From Cytobacillus sp. IB215665 (GTDB lineage Bacteria > Bacillota > Bacilli > Bacillales > SM2101), in the NCBI RefSeq assembly GCF_033963835.1, contig NZ_JAXBME010000025.1, positions 1 through 49,709 on the forward strand: a DNA stretch of 49,709 bases, written 5' to 3'. A program made the position numbers and the translations under genes. A model generated the notes under the pieces. It was given only the letters and a program-made list of their open reading frames with translations, was not told where the DNA came from and ran no database searches. Position 1 is the first letter of the stretch. Every line of letters begins with the position of its first letter. Positions 1 through 8,139 of the stretch are shown here, piece by piece.

Positions 1-32
1 GCTCCCACCCCAAGAGCTATAAGGGCAGACAT
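1..32 (-). CDS. N-terminus of an unknown protein, cut by the window edge
   Basis: A minus-strand ATG at 32 follows a GGAGG ribosome binding site with good spacing (plus-strand cctcc at about 41-45). The first residues read MSALIALGVG, a hydrophobic start that could be a signal or membrane segment. Only about ten codons lie in the window, so nothing can be said about function. Confidence 0.4.
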   Translation of the reverse strand, partial: MSALIALGVG

Positions 33-226
33 AATTGATACCTCCATTCATAATTTATAAGAACATTTTACCATTTATTAAAAAATAGATGTATTTTTAA
101 TTAATCTATTTTACTAGCTTATTAGTTAATTTACTGATGATGTAATAAAAAGATTGTTTTAACGTAAAAAAGAGGGCGATAGATAACCCTCATAGCATAC
201 TTGGTGAACTAAATAGCAACGGAGTC
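33..226. other. Intergenic region upstream of the intron
   Basis: This AT-rich stretch lies between the edge gene and the group II intron 5' end. It presumably contains the 5' regulatory region of the minus-strand edge gene and the remnant 5' exon of the intron. No open reading frame or clear promoter was recognised. Confidence 0.4.
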
Positions 227-1417
227 GTGCGCCCATAAGGGCAGATAGAAAATCGCTGGATAGCAACAGCATAGGTTAAAATTCACAATTTAAACCTATC
301 ATCACCCAACTTATCCGAAGGGGAAACCTGACGGGGAGTGTAGCATGTTGTGGAAAGCCATAAGTTGACGAGACTACCACGTCACGACTGAATGGCAAGA
401 TGAACTTTGTAAACAAGGAAGAAGGCCAAACTGCTTGAACGATAGTCTAAGAGCGACCATTGCTGCGTATAGCGAAAGGTGACTGTAACGCTATAGGAAA
501 AATAGGATTTCGTATATTGACTCTGTACGAAATTGAGTGAGTTCTTTTTCCCTCAACTACTGTAGGTAGTAACAGACGAAAGTCGCTTCCGACATTACAA
601 AAAGCTATGTTTCTAAATGGGGATTACCTAAGTTGGAAAGCCAATTTGGCTATGGTTTATATAGAATCTGAATATCCAATAAGGTAACGGAGCTTTCGTA
701 AGTCCGAGTAAGGGAAAGCCTTGTACATGGCGAAGGAAAGTAGTTTATCAAGTTTAATACCAACTTGGGTAAGTGTGGGAGGCATTATGAGAAATCCGAC
801 AGTAGTATTAAATAATCTATCTTCTAAAGCAGGTATAAAAGAATATCGTTTCAAACGATTATATAGAAACTTATATAATCAAGAGTTCTTCCTTAAAGCT
901 TATTCAAAAATCTATGCAAAAGAAGGTAATATGACAGCAGGAACAGATGGTAGCACAATTGATGGCATGAGTCTGAAAAGGATCGAAACTATCATTACCA
1001 ATCTAAAAGATGAAAGCTACAAACCATTACCTGTAAAACGTGTTTATATTCCAAAAAGCAATGGAGATAAAAGACCTCTTGGAATCCCAAGCTTCGAAGA
1101 TAAACTGATTCAGGAAGTGGTCAGAGATTTACTCGAAGGAATCTATGAAGACACCTTTTCTAACAATTCATAGGGTTTCAGACCAAACAGAAGCTGTCAC
1201 ACAGCATTACTACAATGTAAAAATACTTTACATCATAGTAGATGGTTTGTAGAAGGCGACATCAAAGGCTTCTTCGATAATATAGACCACCATATTTTAA
1301 TTAACATTCTTAGAAAAAGAATTGAAGATGAAAAATTTATTAATTTGATATGGAAGTTCCTAAAGGCAGGATATTTGGAAGATTGGAAGTTTCACAATAC
1401 TTATAGTGGCACTCCGC
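227..1417 (+). mobile_element. Group II intron, 3'-truncated (IIA-like)
   Basis: The intron 5' end is recognised by GTGCGCCC at 227, matching the start of Ll.LtrB-type introns. About 550 nt of structured RNA follow (domains I-III in outline), then a reverse transcriptase gene. The element stops inside the RT at the SGTP motif (about 1416) and runs straight into a TnpB fragment. The rest of the RT, the maturase domain and intron domains V/VI are missing, so it can neither splice nor move. Domain boundaries were not folded. Confidence 0.8.
787..1417 (+). pseudogene. ltrA-like: Group II intron reverse transcriptase/maturase, broken
   Basis: The product begins MRNPTVVLNNLSS and continues with RT blocks resembling LtrA: KRPLGIP, QEVVRDLLE, GFRPNRSCHTALL, WFVEGDIKGFFDNIDHH and LKAGYLEDW. 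The ATG at 787 follows GGGAGG and matches the usual LtrA start. An in-frame TAG at 1171 replaces the conserved residue before GFRPNRSC. Homology ends after SGTP, just before the block that normally carries the YADD catalytic site. The gene is dead twice over, by nonsense mutation and by truncation. A downstream frame (from 1345) remains open only because of fusion to TnpB. Confidence 0.85.
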
Positions 1418-1857
1418 GGGCACAATCTTTTTTAGAGGGAAAGAAATTCACCCAAAAACCACCTCGATTGCAGTTGGAACACAAAGAGTTCCCTGTGTTT
1501 TATCGTGGTAATATGTTCGAAAGAACATCTGATAACACTGCTCAAATCAAGATTTTCCATAAAAATGATTGGGTATGGATAGATGTAGAATTCAAAGGGC
1601 AGGATTTACATAAACGTGGCGTTTGGGAGTGGAAAGAATCTAGTCCTAAGCTTGTTAAGGTTGGGAAAAAGTACTTTCTCAATTTTACATACGAACACAA
1701 AGTAACATTAACTAAAACAAAATTAAAAGACCAAAAGATTTGTGCCATAGATCTTGGAATCACAAACTCTACGGTTTGTTCAGTTATGGATTCAACCGGA
1801 ACTGTCTTGGCTCGAAAGTTTGTTAACCTGCCAAAAGAAAAAGACCGATTGTATTAG
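1418..1857 (+). pseudogene. tnpB: TnpB (IS200/IS605 OrfB) fragment
   Basis: The fragment begins near RAQSFLEGKKF and runs into KICAIDLGITNSTVCSVMD, the RuvC-I motif carrying the first catalytic aspartate of TnpB nucleases. It ends at a TAG shortly after that motif, so the other RuvC motifs, the zinc finger and the 3' omega-RNA region are absent. It is in frame with the intron RT remnant upstream. This looks like an element that landed in the intron or was joined to it by deletion, then decayed. Confidence 0.8.
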
Positions 1858-2247
1858 CAGACCATAATTTGGAACTATTTCTGCATATTCTCCTCCTTAA
1901 AATACTTTAGTTTTGTTTAACAATCTGGTTTTATCGTTTAATAGACAAACTTTTTATTAAACGTCGTATTGTAAAAGATATTATTCTCCAAAAATGTACG
2001 ACAAAAGTTATTTGTTTCGGGCTGGCTAACATTTGGGTGAAGTATTATGAGGCCAGCCCATCCTCCTTTTTATATGTAAAATAACGAAAGGAGTAATATT
2101 TTCTAACAAGATAAAAAAACCTACTTCAAATTAAGTGCCTCTCTAGGAGGAGTCACAAAAAGATGTTACTGAAACTATAATAAACGCGTGAGGGTATATG
2201 AGAATGACAATATAAAGAATTAGCCTACTGTCAAAATTAAAGACAAT
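1858..2247. other. Intergenic region with a hairpin, no gene seen
   Basis: Between the TnpB fragment and the convergent MFS gene no plausible coding sequence was found. It holds one strong inverted repeat (separate entry) and AT-rich filler. Several near-RBS strings occur without an open frame behind them. Confidence 0.5.
2019..2059 (+). terminator. Hairpin, possible terminator
   Basis: GGGCTGGC at 2019-2026 pairs with GCCAGCCC at 2052-2059. A short T-rich stretch (ctttttat) begins a few bases later. The loop is long (25 nt), so termination strength is uncertain. It could instead be the end of a lost insertion element. Confidence 0.35.
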
Positions 2248-3528
2248 TTAGTTAGATGCAGATATTGATGATTCTGTATCTGGAATTTGTGCTTCTCTGA
2301 AATAAGGTAATAGGAATCCTAAGAAAGATACTAAAATAATCCATACACCTGATATTATAAATAGAATTTGTACTCCAATAAAATCACCAAACCAACCAGC
2401 AGAAATTGTGCTAATAGGTATAGCAATTGTAGCAAAAGTTTGTAGTAACCCGTCGACTCTCCCTCTATATTGTGAAGAAACTAATGACATTCGTAGGGTA
2501 TAGAGACTAACAGAGCTTATTGTAATACAAAAAGTTCTTAAGAACAGTAGAAACATTGTGAGAACTATCGTACTTGAGATTCCAATGAAAGCTGTACATA
2601 ATCCAGCAATAAACCAGCCTAATAAAGTAATGTATCCAGGTCTAAATTTTTTTCCAATTCCACCTATTACTATTCCACCTACTATTCCACCTAATAAAGA
2701 AACTCCTTGCATTATTCCAAAAATAGATGGCCCACCATTTAGCTGATCATTAACAAGAGCTGGATATAATGGGCCGATAAAAGATGCAAGATTAAGTAAT
2801 AAAAGAAGTAAAACAATAGATTTTAACATATTAAACTCTCTTATATATTCCCATCCCTGCACAATACTAGTGAATAATGATATTTTATTAGCAGTTTCTT
2901 GGATACTTTGTGCTTTTTGTACTTTAGGAATTTTTGCAATAGAAATACAAAATGCAACTATAAAAAATGTGATAGAATCTATCGATAAAGCCCATCCGCT
3001 CCCTACATAAGCAATAACAGATCCAGCTAACATGTTTCCTAAAAGTGCAGACAACCCTGTTATTGTAGATAAAATACCTGCTACACTTAATAAGTGTTTA
3101 TTGCTTACTAAGTCTGGTAACAGGGAAGATTGGATTGGGGAAGAAAATATAGAAAGAGCATTTAAAATAAAAACTGATGTGAATGCTAGCCAAAGTGGTA
3201 AATAACCATTTATCAATACATAAGTTGCACAAAACAAAGTAACTAATCCCGAAGAAATATGAATGGAAACTAATAACTTTTTGCGATCAACGATATCAGT
3301 TAAAGCCCCAGCGATTGGGGAGAATAATGCTCCAGAAATGTGCCAGATAACGCCAATTAATGCGGTCTGCAATACAGACTGACTTTGTTCATATATAACC
3401 CACATAACAGCAAGATTAAAAAATGCGTCACCTACATTTGATATTACTCCACCAGTCAAAATAATCATCAACGTTTTATTTTTCAACAGAAGAAAAATTG
3501 GAAATTCTTTGTTGGTTTTGCTGACCAT
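2248..3528 (-). CDS. MFS transporter (lanthipeptide cluster)
   Basis: A roughly 426-aa multi-pass membrane protein of the MFS_3 type (macrolide-efflux/enterobactin-exporter-like). It has about twelve hydrophobic segments and the typical loop DRKKLLV after TM2-3 (GALTDIVDRKKL). The ATG at 3528 lies nine bases behind GGAGG and is preferred over the TTG at 3534. The start lies 24 bp after the LanKC stop, on the same strand, so the two are probably co-transcribed. In that position it may export the lanthipeptide or give self-immunity. That role is inferred from position only. No ABC exporter or peptidase is present in the cluster. Confidence 0.85.
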   Translation of the reverse strand: MVSKTNKEFPIFLLLKNKTLMIILTGGVISNVGDAFFNLAVMWVIYEQSQSVLQTALIGVIWHISGALFSPIAGALTDIVDRKKLLVSIHISSGLVTLFCATYVLINGYLPLWLAFTSVFILNALSIFSSPIQSSLLPDLVSNKHLLSVAGILSTITGLSALLGNMLAGSVIAYVGSGWALSIDSITFFIVAFCISIAKIPKVQKAQSIQETANKISLFTSIVQGWEYIREFNMLKSIVLLLLLLNLASFIGPLYPALVNDQLNGGPSIFGIMQGVSLLGGIVGGIVIGGIGKKFRPGYITLLGWFIAGLCTAFIGISSTIVLTMFLLFLRTFCITISSVSLYTLRMSLVSSQYRGRVDGLLQTFATIAIPISTISAGWFGDFIGVQILFIISGVWIILVSFLGFLLPYFREAQIPDTESSISASN

Positions 3529-3552
3529 GATCAAAGGCCTCCATCTTCAAAA

Positions 3553-6285
3553 TTACTTTGTAAGTATGTTTTTTGTACGAGTACTTATTAATTGATCCAA
3601 GGTGAAATTGAAATTGGTTGTTCGCTGTCCCATATTCGCTTGTAATAGACGATGCAAAAATAGTGCGATACCTGAAGAACCTGTTCCGAAGTCAGTTGAA
3701 GCCCTTAATAGTTGTTCTCCTGGATAAGCAATACCTTCAGGACGTTCAATTTTAAAAAGATTTATCCCTTTTGCGACTTTATTTGCCTCATAAAGATAAC
3801 TTTCATCTTCAAAAATCTCGTATGCATCTATTAAGACATTACCTAGGCCTGAAAGTCCTTTAAATAAATTAGGGAAAACTGTAATGCTTCTTTTCGCATC
3901 ATTTAACAATTTTTGTGCTATTTTATTATATCTTTCCTGTTTTGTTATAGACCAATATCTAAGTACAGCTGTTGCTACACCAGCACTCCCATCAGCCCAG
4001 TAATGACTTAAAACACTTTCCCTATTTTCCCCTTCATTTATTGTACCTCTTCTAGTAATTAAAAAACCTTCATCCGTCTCTTCTAAGTGTGAAATTTCAA
4101 ATTCAAGCGCTCTTTTCCCTGTTACTAAATAATTTTCATCACCTGTTATTTCAGATAGATACAGTAGAAAAAGTGAAATTCCAGCGGATCCTTTTGCATA
4201 ACTAGTCCATATATCACCATTATAATCGGGCCAATAATAGTTTCCGTTTGTATCCTCTTTTTTGGATTTATTTAACCAATCCCCAATCTTTACAGCGTTA
4301 TCTAACCAAAGTTGATTTAATGTTTTATTATAAAAGTAAAGGCATGATAAACCAACACCAGATGCTCCACTGTATATCTCCGCATGGGTAAATAATAAAG
4401 GGTGTTGAAGACCGTTCGTTAGAACCTGTATAGCTCTTTCTTCCAAGCCTAACTCCCAAAGACCCCATGCGATACCTGATAAACCATAATATAAACCTGG
4501 AGAGTAGCTTTCATTAGTTATATTTTGCATGAGTATCCATGATTTTAATGAGCTGGAGGTTTCGCCATTAATTTTAGTAAGAGCATAACCAACTCCAACA
4601 GCACCGTGTGCTAGGTTAAGTGGGTTTGTAATAAAGACTTTGGGATCAGATGGAAATAGTCTATCACGTCTATTGTAGTCAGAACTAGATTCAATATTAC
4701 TTACTATTTTTTTTAAATTTATTTGTTGTTCATTCATATTTAATTGATGTTCAAATATATTTTCAGCATTCCCATCAATACGAATAGTTATTTTATCGGT
4801 AATTGAACTTTCAATAGAGTTTTGTATTTCTTTTATAGCTGGCCTTTTATTTGCGTTCTCGTACATACATTTTTTTATTAGTAGCAAGATGGATTCTGAT
4901 AACCCTAATCTTTTTCCCAATGAATCTATAAAAACTTCATTCTTAGATTGATCTAGCTCTAAAAGTTGATTCATGGGAAATAAGGTAGATAGCATAATAG
5001 CCCCTATTGAATATATATCACTTAACGGACCTTTATCATTGTCGTATTTAGACGAATATCCGGGAGTCCTAATGTCTGATGGCAAATCAGTCCCTATTTT
5101 CCATGCACCTTCAAGATCTATAAATTTAATAGAAATGGGACCATTCTCGCAAACCATTACATTTAAACTAGAAAGATCACCAATAATTATGTCTCTTTTA
5201 TGAAATTCGTTAACTCCTTTTACGATTTGCAACCATATGTCTTTCACCATTTTTACATAACTATGGAAATTGTCTGAAGTTGGGTTAATCAATCTGAAAG
5301 GAGTCTTTCTTGTAACAAATGGGGCAAGGTTTGTTCCATCAATGAATTCTTCAATTAAGAAAAGGTGCTCCCATTCTTGTACTAAATCAATTGCTTTAGG
5401 AGTTATACCCTCACATTCCATTTCTTTTAATAAATCGTATTCTTTTTTTAACCTAGCGACTGCATCACTTCCATCTGCATATATAAAAGTATGAGGCCTT
5501 GCTTCTTTTATTAGCACTTTATTCCCTGATTTTAAGTCAATGCCTTCATATACACCGCCAGTATTGGAGAATTGAATAACTCTTTCAACTCTATACCTTC
5601 CATCCTTAAGAGTAGAATCTGTATTATTCATAATATTTTCATCTATAAAAGGATCTTTTACCCAATAAGGGAGGTTATAGTATGGCAATCGGTTATCAGG
5701 AATTAACTCTCCATCAGGAGTCATTATTTTATACTCTTGTTGTCCTAAGACATTAACCTTTTTCATTTCTTTAAAAGCACCATATCGGTAATATACAACA
5801 TTTGAATCCTTATATCTCATATCAGATAAGATATACGGACCTTTGAATTCCTTTAAGTTCCAGTATAGCTTATCTATTATCTCTCTAAACTCTTTTTCAT
5901 TACTGGGATAAATGGTGATAAACTTTCCACTAGATCCCCTATCCCTAGTCTTACTATTGGTAAAATTAACGATATATCTATCAGCTAAAAACTTAAAAGT
6001 GATGTTATTGGATATTAATATTGGTACTACTTTTTTTAATATATCCACACAGTTCCTGTGTGTGGCAGATATATGGATTTTCCACCCTTGAATTGGTATT
6101 TCTTTTGACTCGGGTGTACTAGCATGTAACCATACGCTATTTCTATTTATTGACCAATTGAAAGGTAAAAGGTTACGTACGGTCTTTAACAATTCATCAT
6201 TTGGATGATAATATTGGGGCGACTCATAGTGATAGTCATGGAAGCTAAGATATTGATAAAGGTTATAGGTTTTATCAAATACCAT
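3553..6285 (-). CDS. lanKC: Class III lanthipeptide synthetase LanKC
   Basis: This 910-aa protein has the three-domain order of class III enzymes. An N-terminal phospho-Ser/Thr lyase-like region spans about 1-225. A Ser/Thr kinase domain spans about 230-500, with Gly-rich NTGGVYEG, Lys260 in VLIKEARPH, catalytic-loop GDLSSLN with Asp370, and Asp390 in FIDLEGA. A C-terminal LanC-like cyclase covers about 560-900 with GLYYGLSG, AEIYSGASGVG, KGSAGISLFL and SHYWADGSAGV. The Cys-His-Gly zinc ligands of class I, II and IV cyclases are not visible, which favours class III over class IV. Such enzymes phosphorylate Ser/Thr in a precursor, eliminate phosphate to dehydroamino acids and form lanthionine or labionin rings. 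The start follows AAAGGAGGAG. The substrate gene lies 178 bp upstream. Confidence 0.93.
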   Translation of the reverse strand: MVFDKTYNLYQYLSFHDYHYESPQYYHPNDELLKTVRNLLPFNWSINRNSVWLHASTPESKEIPIQGWKIHISATHRNCVDILKKVVPILISNNITFKFLADRYIVNFTNSKTRDRGSSGKFITIYPSNEKEFREIIDKLYWNLKEFKGPYILSDMRYKDSNVVYYRYGAFKEMKKVNVLGQQEYKIMTPDGELIPDNRLPYYNLPYWVKDPFIDENIMNNTDSTLKDGRYRVERVIQFSNTGGVYEGIDLKSGNKVLIKEARPHTFIYADGSDAVARLKKEYDLLKEMECEGITPKAIDLVQEWEHLFLIEEFIDGTNLAPFVTRKTPFRLINPTSDNFHSYVKMVKDIWLQIVKGVNEFHKRDIIIGDLSSLNVMVCENGPISIKFIDLEGAWKIGTDLPSDIRTPGYSSKYDNDKGPLSDIYSIGAIMLSTLFPMNQLLELDQSKNEVFIDSLGKRLGLSESILLLIKKCMYENANKRPAIKEIQNSIESSITDKITIRIDGNAENIFEHQLNMNEQQINLKKIVSNIESSSDYNRRDRLFPSDPKVFITNPLNLAHGAVGVGYALTKINGETSSSLKSWILMQNITNESYSPGLYYGLSGIAWGLWELGLEERAIQVLTNGLQHPLLFTHAEIYSGASGVGLSCLYFYNKTLNQLWLDNAVKIGDWLNKSKKEDTNGNYYWPDYNGDIWTSYAKGSAGISLFLLYLSEITGDENYLVTGKRALEFEISHLEETDEGFLITRRGTINEGENRESVLSHYWADGSAGVATAVLRYWSITKQERYNKIAQKLLNDAKRSITVFPNLFKGLSGLGNVLIDAYEIFEDESYLYEANKVAKGINLFKIERPEGIAYPGEQLLRASTDFGTGSSGIALFLHRLLQANMGQRTTNFNFTLDQLISTRTKNILTK

Positions 6286-6383
6286 TTATTTCTCCTCCTT
6301 TGGAAATAATTTATTATATGAAAAAAAAGTGAAAAATGAGGTTCTATATTAGAATTTTGTATTTGATAAGTTAAAAATTAGTA

Positions 6384-6420
6384 AACCATTCAGGAGCTCA
6401 TTTAAAGCCACTGAATGGTT
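6384..6420 (-). terminator. Hairpin between precursor and synthetase (attenuator-like)
   Basis: AACCATTCAG at 6384-6393 pairs perfectly with CTGAATGGTT at 6411-6420. On the minus strand it lies after the precursor stop and before lanKC, followed by a discontinuous U-rich run. Partial termination here would give more precursor mRNA than synthetase mRNA, the usual arrangement in lanthipeptide operons. The partial-terminator role is inferred. Confidence 0.6.
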
Positions 6421-6463
6421 CTGCAAGATTAGCTTGGTAAATACCCTTCCACAAAGGCAACTA

Positions 6464-6565
6464 TTAGTGTCTCATGCAACTACCAGTGTCACATGATGAA
6501 ATACTCAATGCATCTGGACCAATACTTTGCATTTCCATGCGTTGTAAACCAAGAATGTTTGACAT
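6464..6565 (-). CDS. lanA: Class III lanthipeptide precursor peptide (33 aa)
   Basis: A short minus-strand ORF with start at 6565, eight bases behind GGAGGTG. The leader MSNILGLQRMEMQ carries the ILxLQxxE-type helix recognised by LanKC enzymes. The C-terminal core reads DALSISSCDTGSCMRH. Ser21, Ser24 and Cys30 fit the labionin pattern S-x2-S-x5-C. Ser23, Thr27, Ser29 and Cys25 offer alternative lanthionine pairings. No other precursor was seen nearby. The product would be a short peptide of about 13-16 residues after leader removal. No dedicated protease is encoded here. Ring pattern and cleavage site are inferred. Confidence 0.88.
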   Translation of the reverse strand: MSNILGLQRMEMQSIGPDALSISSCDTGSCMRH

Positions 6566-6594
6566 AGTTATTCACCTCCATAGTTAATTTTTTT

Positions 6595-6623
6595 GATACC
6601 ATTTTCTTTACTTAATTGGTATC
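6595..6623. promoter_or_regulatory. Inverted repeat upstream of the precursor gene
   Basis: GATACCA at 6595-6601 and TGGTATC at 6617-6623 form a perfect 7-bp inverted repeat with a 15-nt centre, 30-58 bp upstream of the precursor start. It could be an operator or a 5'-UTR hairpin. No clear -35/-10 pair was identified, so the promoter remains unplaced. Confidence 0.4.
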
Positions 6624-6861
6624 TGACACAATTCTACAAATAATTTGAATATTTGTGAAATGAGTATTTTTCATGAAAGTAATGAAGATTTTTCATGTTC
6701 TATTAAGTTCTCTTTCAAAATTACTTAATTTGTTTATTAGGTTCCTTTGTAATTCTTAAAAATATAGCATTAGTAGTCATAGAAGGGTAAAGGGGAAGGG
6801 GTAGTAACTTTGACGAGATTTCTTTCAAAGATAAAGGTTTACTACATGGGGGCAAGGCTTC

Positions 6862-7098
6862 ATGATAATGCAAGAGTTGGATTTGTATTCATCAGACTGG
6901 GGATTTGCAAACCTGAATCCAATGGTAAGAGCATTTGGGCTGAAAAGGGACCGAAAAGCAAAATGTAAGTCTTGTCTTTTTCTCACAAACGAACATGGAG
7001 AGACAAGATGTATATATAGAACCCCTATTTATACATGATCCAGGACTAAGAGCTTGTTCCAGGTATCTAAATAGAAAAAAGCAGAGGGAGTGGATCAA
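6862..7098 (+). pseudogene. Frameshifted copy of the zinc-motif gene at 37143
   Basis: The first 55 codons match the intact gene at 37143-37394 almost exactly (MIMQELDLYSSDWGFANLNP, then KCKSC and CIYRTP). A one-base insertion after RTP gives a stop at 7036-7038, after which the downstream sequence still matches (agagcttgttccaggtatct). It is a non-functional duplicate that records the gene order before later insertions (see findings). Confidence 0.85.
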
Positions 7099-7100
7099 AA

Positions 7101-7150
7101 ATGAAAAAGCTGAATGTTAATATAGGGAACATTATCAAAATTGAAATATA
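7101..7150 (+). pseudogene. 5' fragment of the gene at 39108
   Basis: Starting at ATG 7101, the sequence encodes MKKLNVNIGNIIKIE, matching the first residues of the 83-aa gene at 39108 (MKKLNVNIGNIVRIQ), and is lost soon after. It follows the pseudogene at 6862 directly, at the spacing expected if these two genes were once neighbours. Confidence 0.75.
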
Positions 7151-7174
7151 TTTGTTAGTACTGCTTGGACCAGC

Positions 7175-7520
7175 AACCATACAGATTGCTCATTTTTTGT
7201 AATTTAAGGGATTCCCCTAATCATAAAAGGCTCTTTTCGTAAACATTGTTGCTTTCTTGCCTAGAAAGCTTGTACTTGGCTTTCTCCTTTAGCGACATCC
7301 AGGCCACTGACTGGATCCATAATGTATCACTTCCTATAATGTATTTGCCGGTAGCCCCCTAACATAACTTGTAGTATCATAGCTTCGCTTGTTATACGGG
7401 TCTATGCCCCAACCAGCCTCAAACATGTTTCTACAAGTAGGAGGTGAACAGTATTGCCGACGGGATCAAGTCCCAATGGCGCTAGCGTTCTACCCCGACT
7501 ACCTTAAGATTAATACCTAT
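7175..7520 (-). mobile_element. Remnant of an IS110-family element with its non-coding end
   Basis: A minus-strand reading from 7320 gives MDPVSGLDVAKGESQVQAF, the typical N-terminus of IS110 (DEDD) transposases. It stops at 7261, and further traces read GKKATMFTKRAFYD. Upstream of the ORF (7330-7520 on the plus strand) lies about 180 nt of structured non-coding sequence, including a stretch reading GGGGCATAGACCCGTATAAC on the minus strand. That is the position where IS110 elements encode their bridge RNA. The transposase body and the right end are gone. Confidence 0.6.
7261..7320 (-). pseudogene. IS110 transposase N-terminal stub
   Basis: Nineteen codons from ATG 7320 (behind GGAAGTGA) with the DEDD-family motif GLDVAK, ending at TAG 7261-7263. 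The conserved Asp of GLDVAK is the first catalytic residue in this family. It is non-functional as it stands. Confidence 0.65.
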
Positions 7521-7528
7521 TAAAAATA

Positions 7529-7556
7529 GGTCAACCAGAAATGTTACTGGCTGACC
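7529..7556. repeat. Hairpin in mobile-element debris
   Basis: GGTCAaCCAG and CTGGcTGACC form an imperfect hairpin directly after a smaller one (ACCTATT/AATAGGT, about 7515-7531). These may be ends of lost elements or terminators. No gene was seen between 7330 and 7773. Confidence 0.4.
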
Positions 7557-7637
7557 TCATAATACGATATGGCGCAAGAATATAGTAAACGCTATCCCGG
7601 CTACGCTATAGAAAAAGATAACCAGAAATGATATGCT

Positions 7638-7693
7638 CCCCTTAAGGTAGACAGATTAAAAAATAAAATCTGATTACCTTAAGGGGCTTTTTT
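7638..7693 (+). terminator. Strong intrinsic terminator
   Basis: CCCCTTAAGGTA at 7638 and its complement TACCTTAAGGGG ending at 7686 form a nearly perfect stem of about 20 bp (with AGATT/AATCT inside), followed by TTTTTT. It insulates the LexA-like gene from upstream debris. Confidence 0.75.
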
Positions 7694-7714
7694 ATTTTGC
7701 ATTTTTTAAGCTAT

Positions 7715-7741
7715 CGAACAGAATATATGTTCGTTTATAAT
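7715..7741 (+). promoter_or_regulatory. Promoter with overlapping palindrome, LexA-like gene
   Basis: A TATAAT -10 box lies at 7736-7741. The interrupted palindrome CGAAC-N9-GTTCG occupies 7715-7733, in the spacer and -35 zone. This placement suits autorepression by the downstream winged-helix protein. The 9-nt centre differs from the N4 of the standard Bacillus SOS box (GAAC-N4-GTTC), so it is probably not a host LexA site. Confidence 0.5.
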
Positions 7742-7773
7742 GTAAATAAATGCAGTTATAAGGAGCATAGATT

Positions 7774-8013
7774 ATGTTAGATGGAATGACAAAAACAGAA
7801 ATAAAAATGTTGGAGAAAGAGCAGAAAGTGTTAAAAGCTATAGAAAAATATCTAAAGCTTTATAATCGTACACCGAGCATGAGAGAGATCAGGCGAATGA
7901 CTGAAATAAAATCGTTAGCTACTGTGTACGATGCTCTCAAGAGACTGCAGGAAAAAGATGTATTAAGTTGGGAGCCCAAAAAACATAAAACAATAGAGAT
8001 AGTAGAGAAATAA
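7774..8013 (+). CDS. LexA-type winged-helix protein without peptidase domain
   Basis: A 79-aa protein whose residues about 14-77 match the LexA DNA-binding domain: EKEQKVLKAIEKYL, TPSMREIRRMTEIKS and VYDALKRLQEKDVLSWE, ending HKTIEIVEK as LexA does before its hinge. The S24 autoprotease domain is completely absent, so RecA-triggered self-cleavage is impossible. The start lies behind AAGGAGC at normal spacing. A terminator follows immediately, so the gene is monocistronic. It may be an autoregulator, or a competitor at SOS-like sites. That is inference. Confidence 0.75.
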   Translation: MLDGMTKTEIKMLEKEQKVLKAIEKYLKLYNRTPSMREIRRMTEIKSLATVYDALKRLQEKDVLSWEPKKHKTIEIVEK

Positions 8014-8014
8014 T

Positions 8015-8042
8015 GCCTTACTACTTGATTAAGGCTTTTTAT
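8015..8042 (+). terminator. Intrinsic terminator after LexA-like gene
   Basis: GCCTTA at 8015-8020 pairs with TAAGGC at 8030-8035, followed by TTTTTATTTT. Confidence 0.75.
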
Positions 8043-8139
8043 TTTGAGTTTAGTTATACACAGTACGTTAACGAAAAGAGAATTTTGTCTGAGGTCGTTT
8101 AACACTATCAATCACAATGGACATTTAATAGCAATAAAT

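Noticed and set aside
3553-6285. Class IV lanthipeptide synthetase (LanL)
   Set aside because: The C-terminal domain lacks the Cys and Cys-His-Gly zinc ligands required in class IV.
7715-7733. Host SOS (LexA) box
   Set aside because: Arms match but the centre is 9 nt rather than 4, so a normal LexA dimer would not fit.
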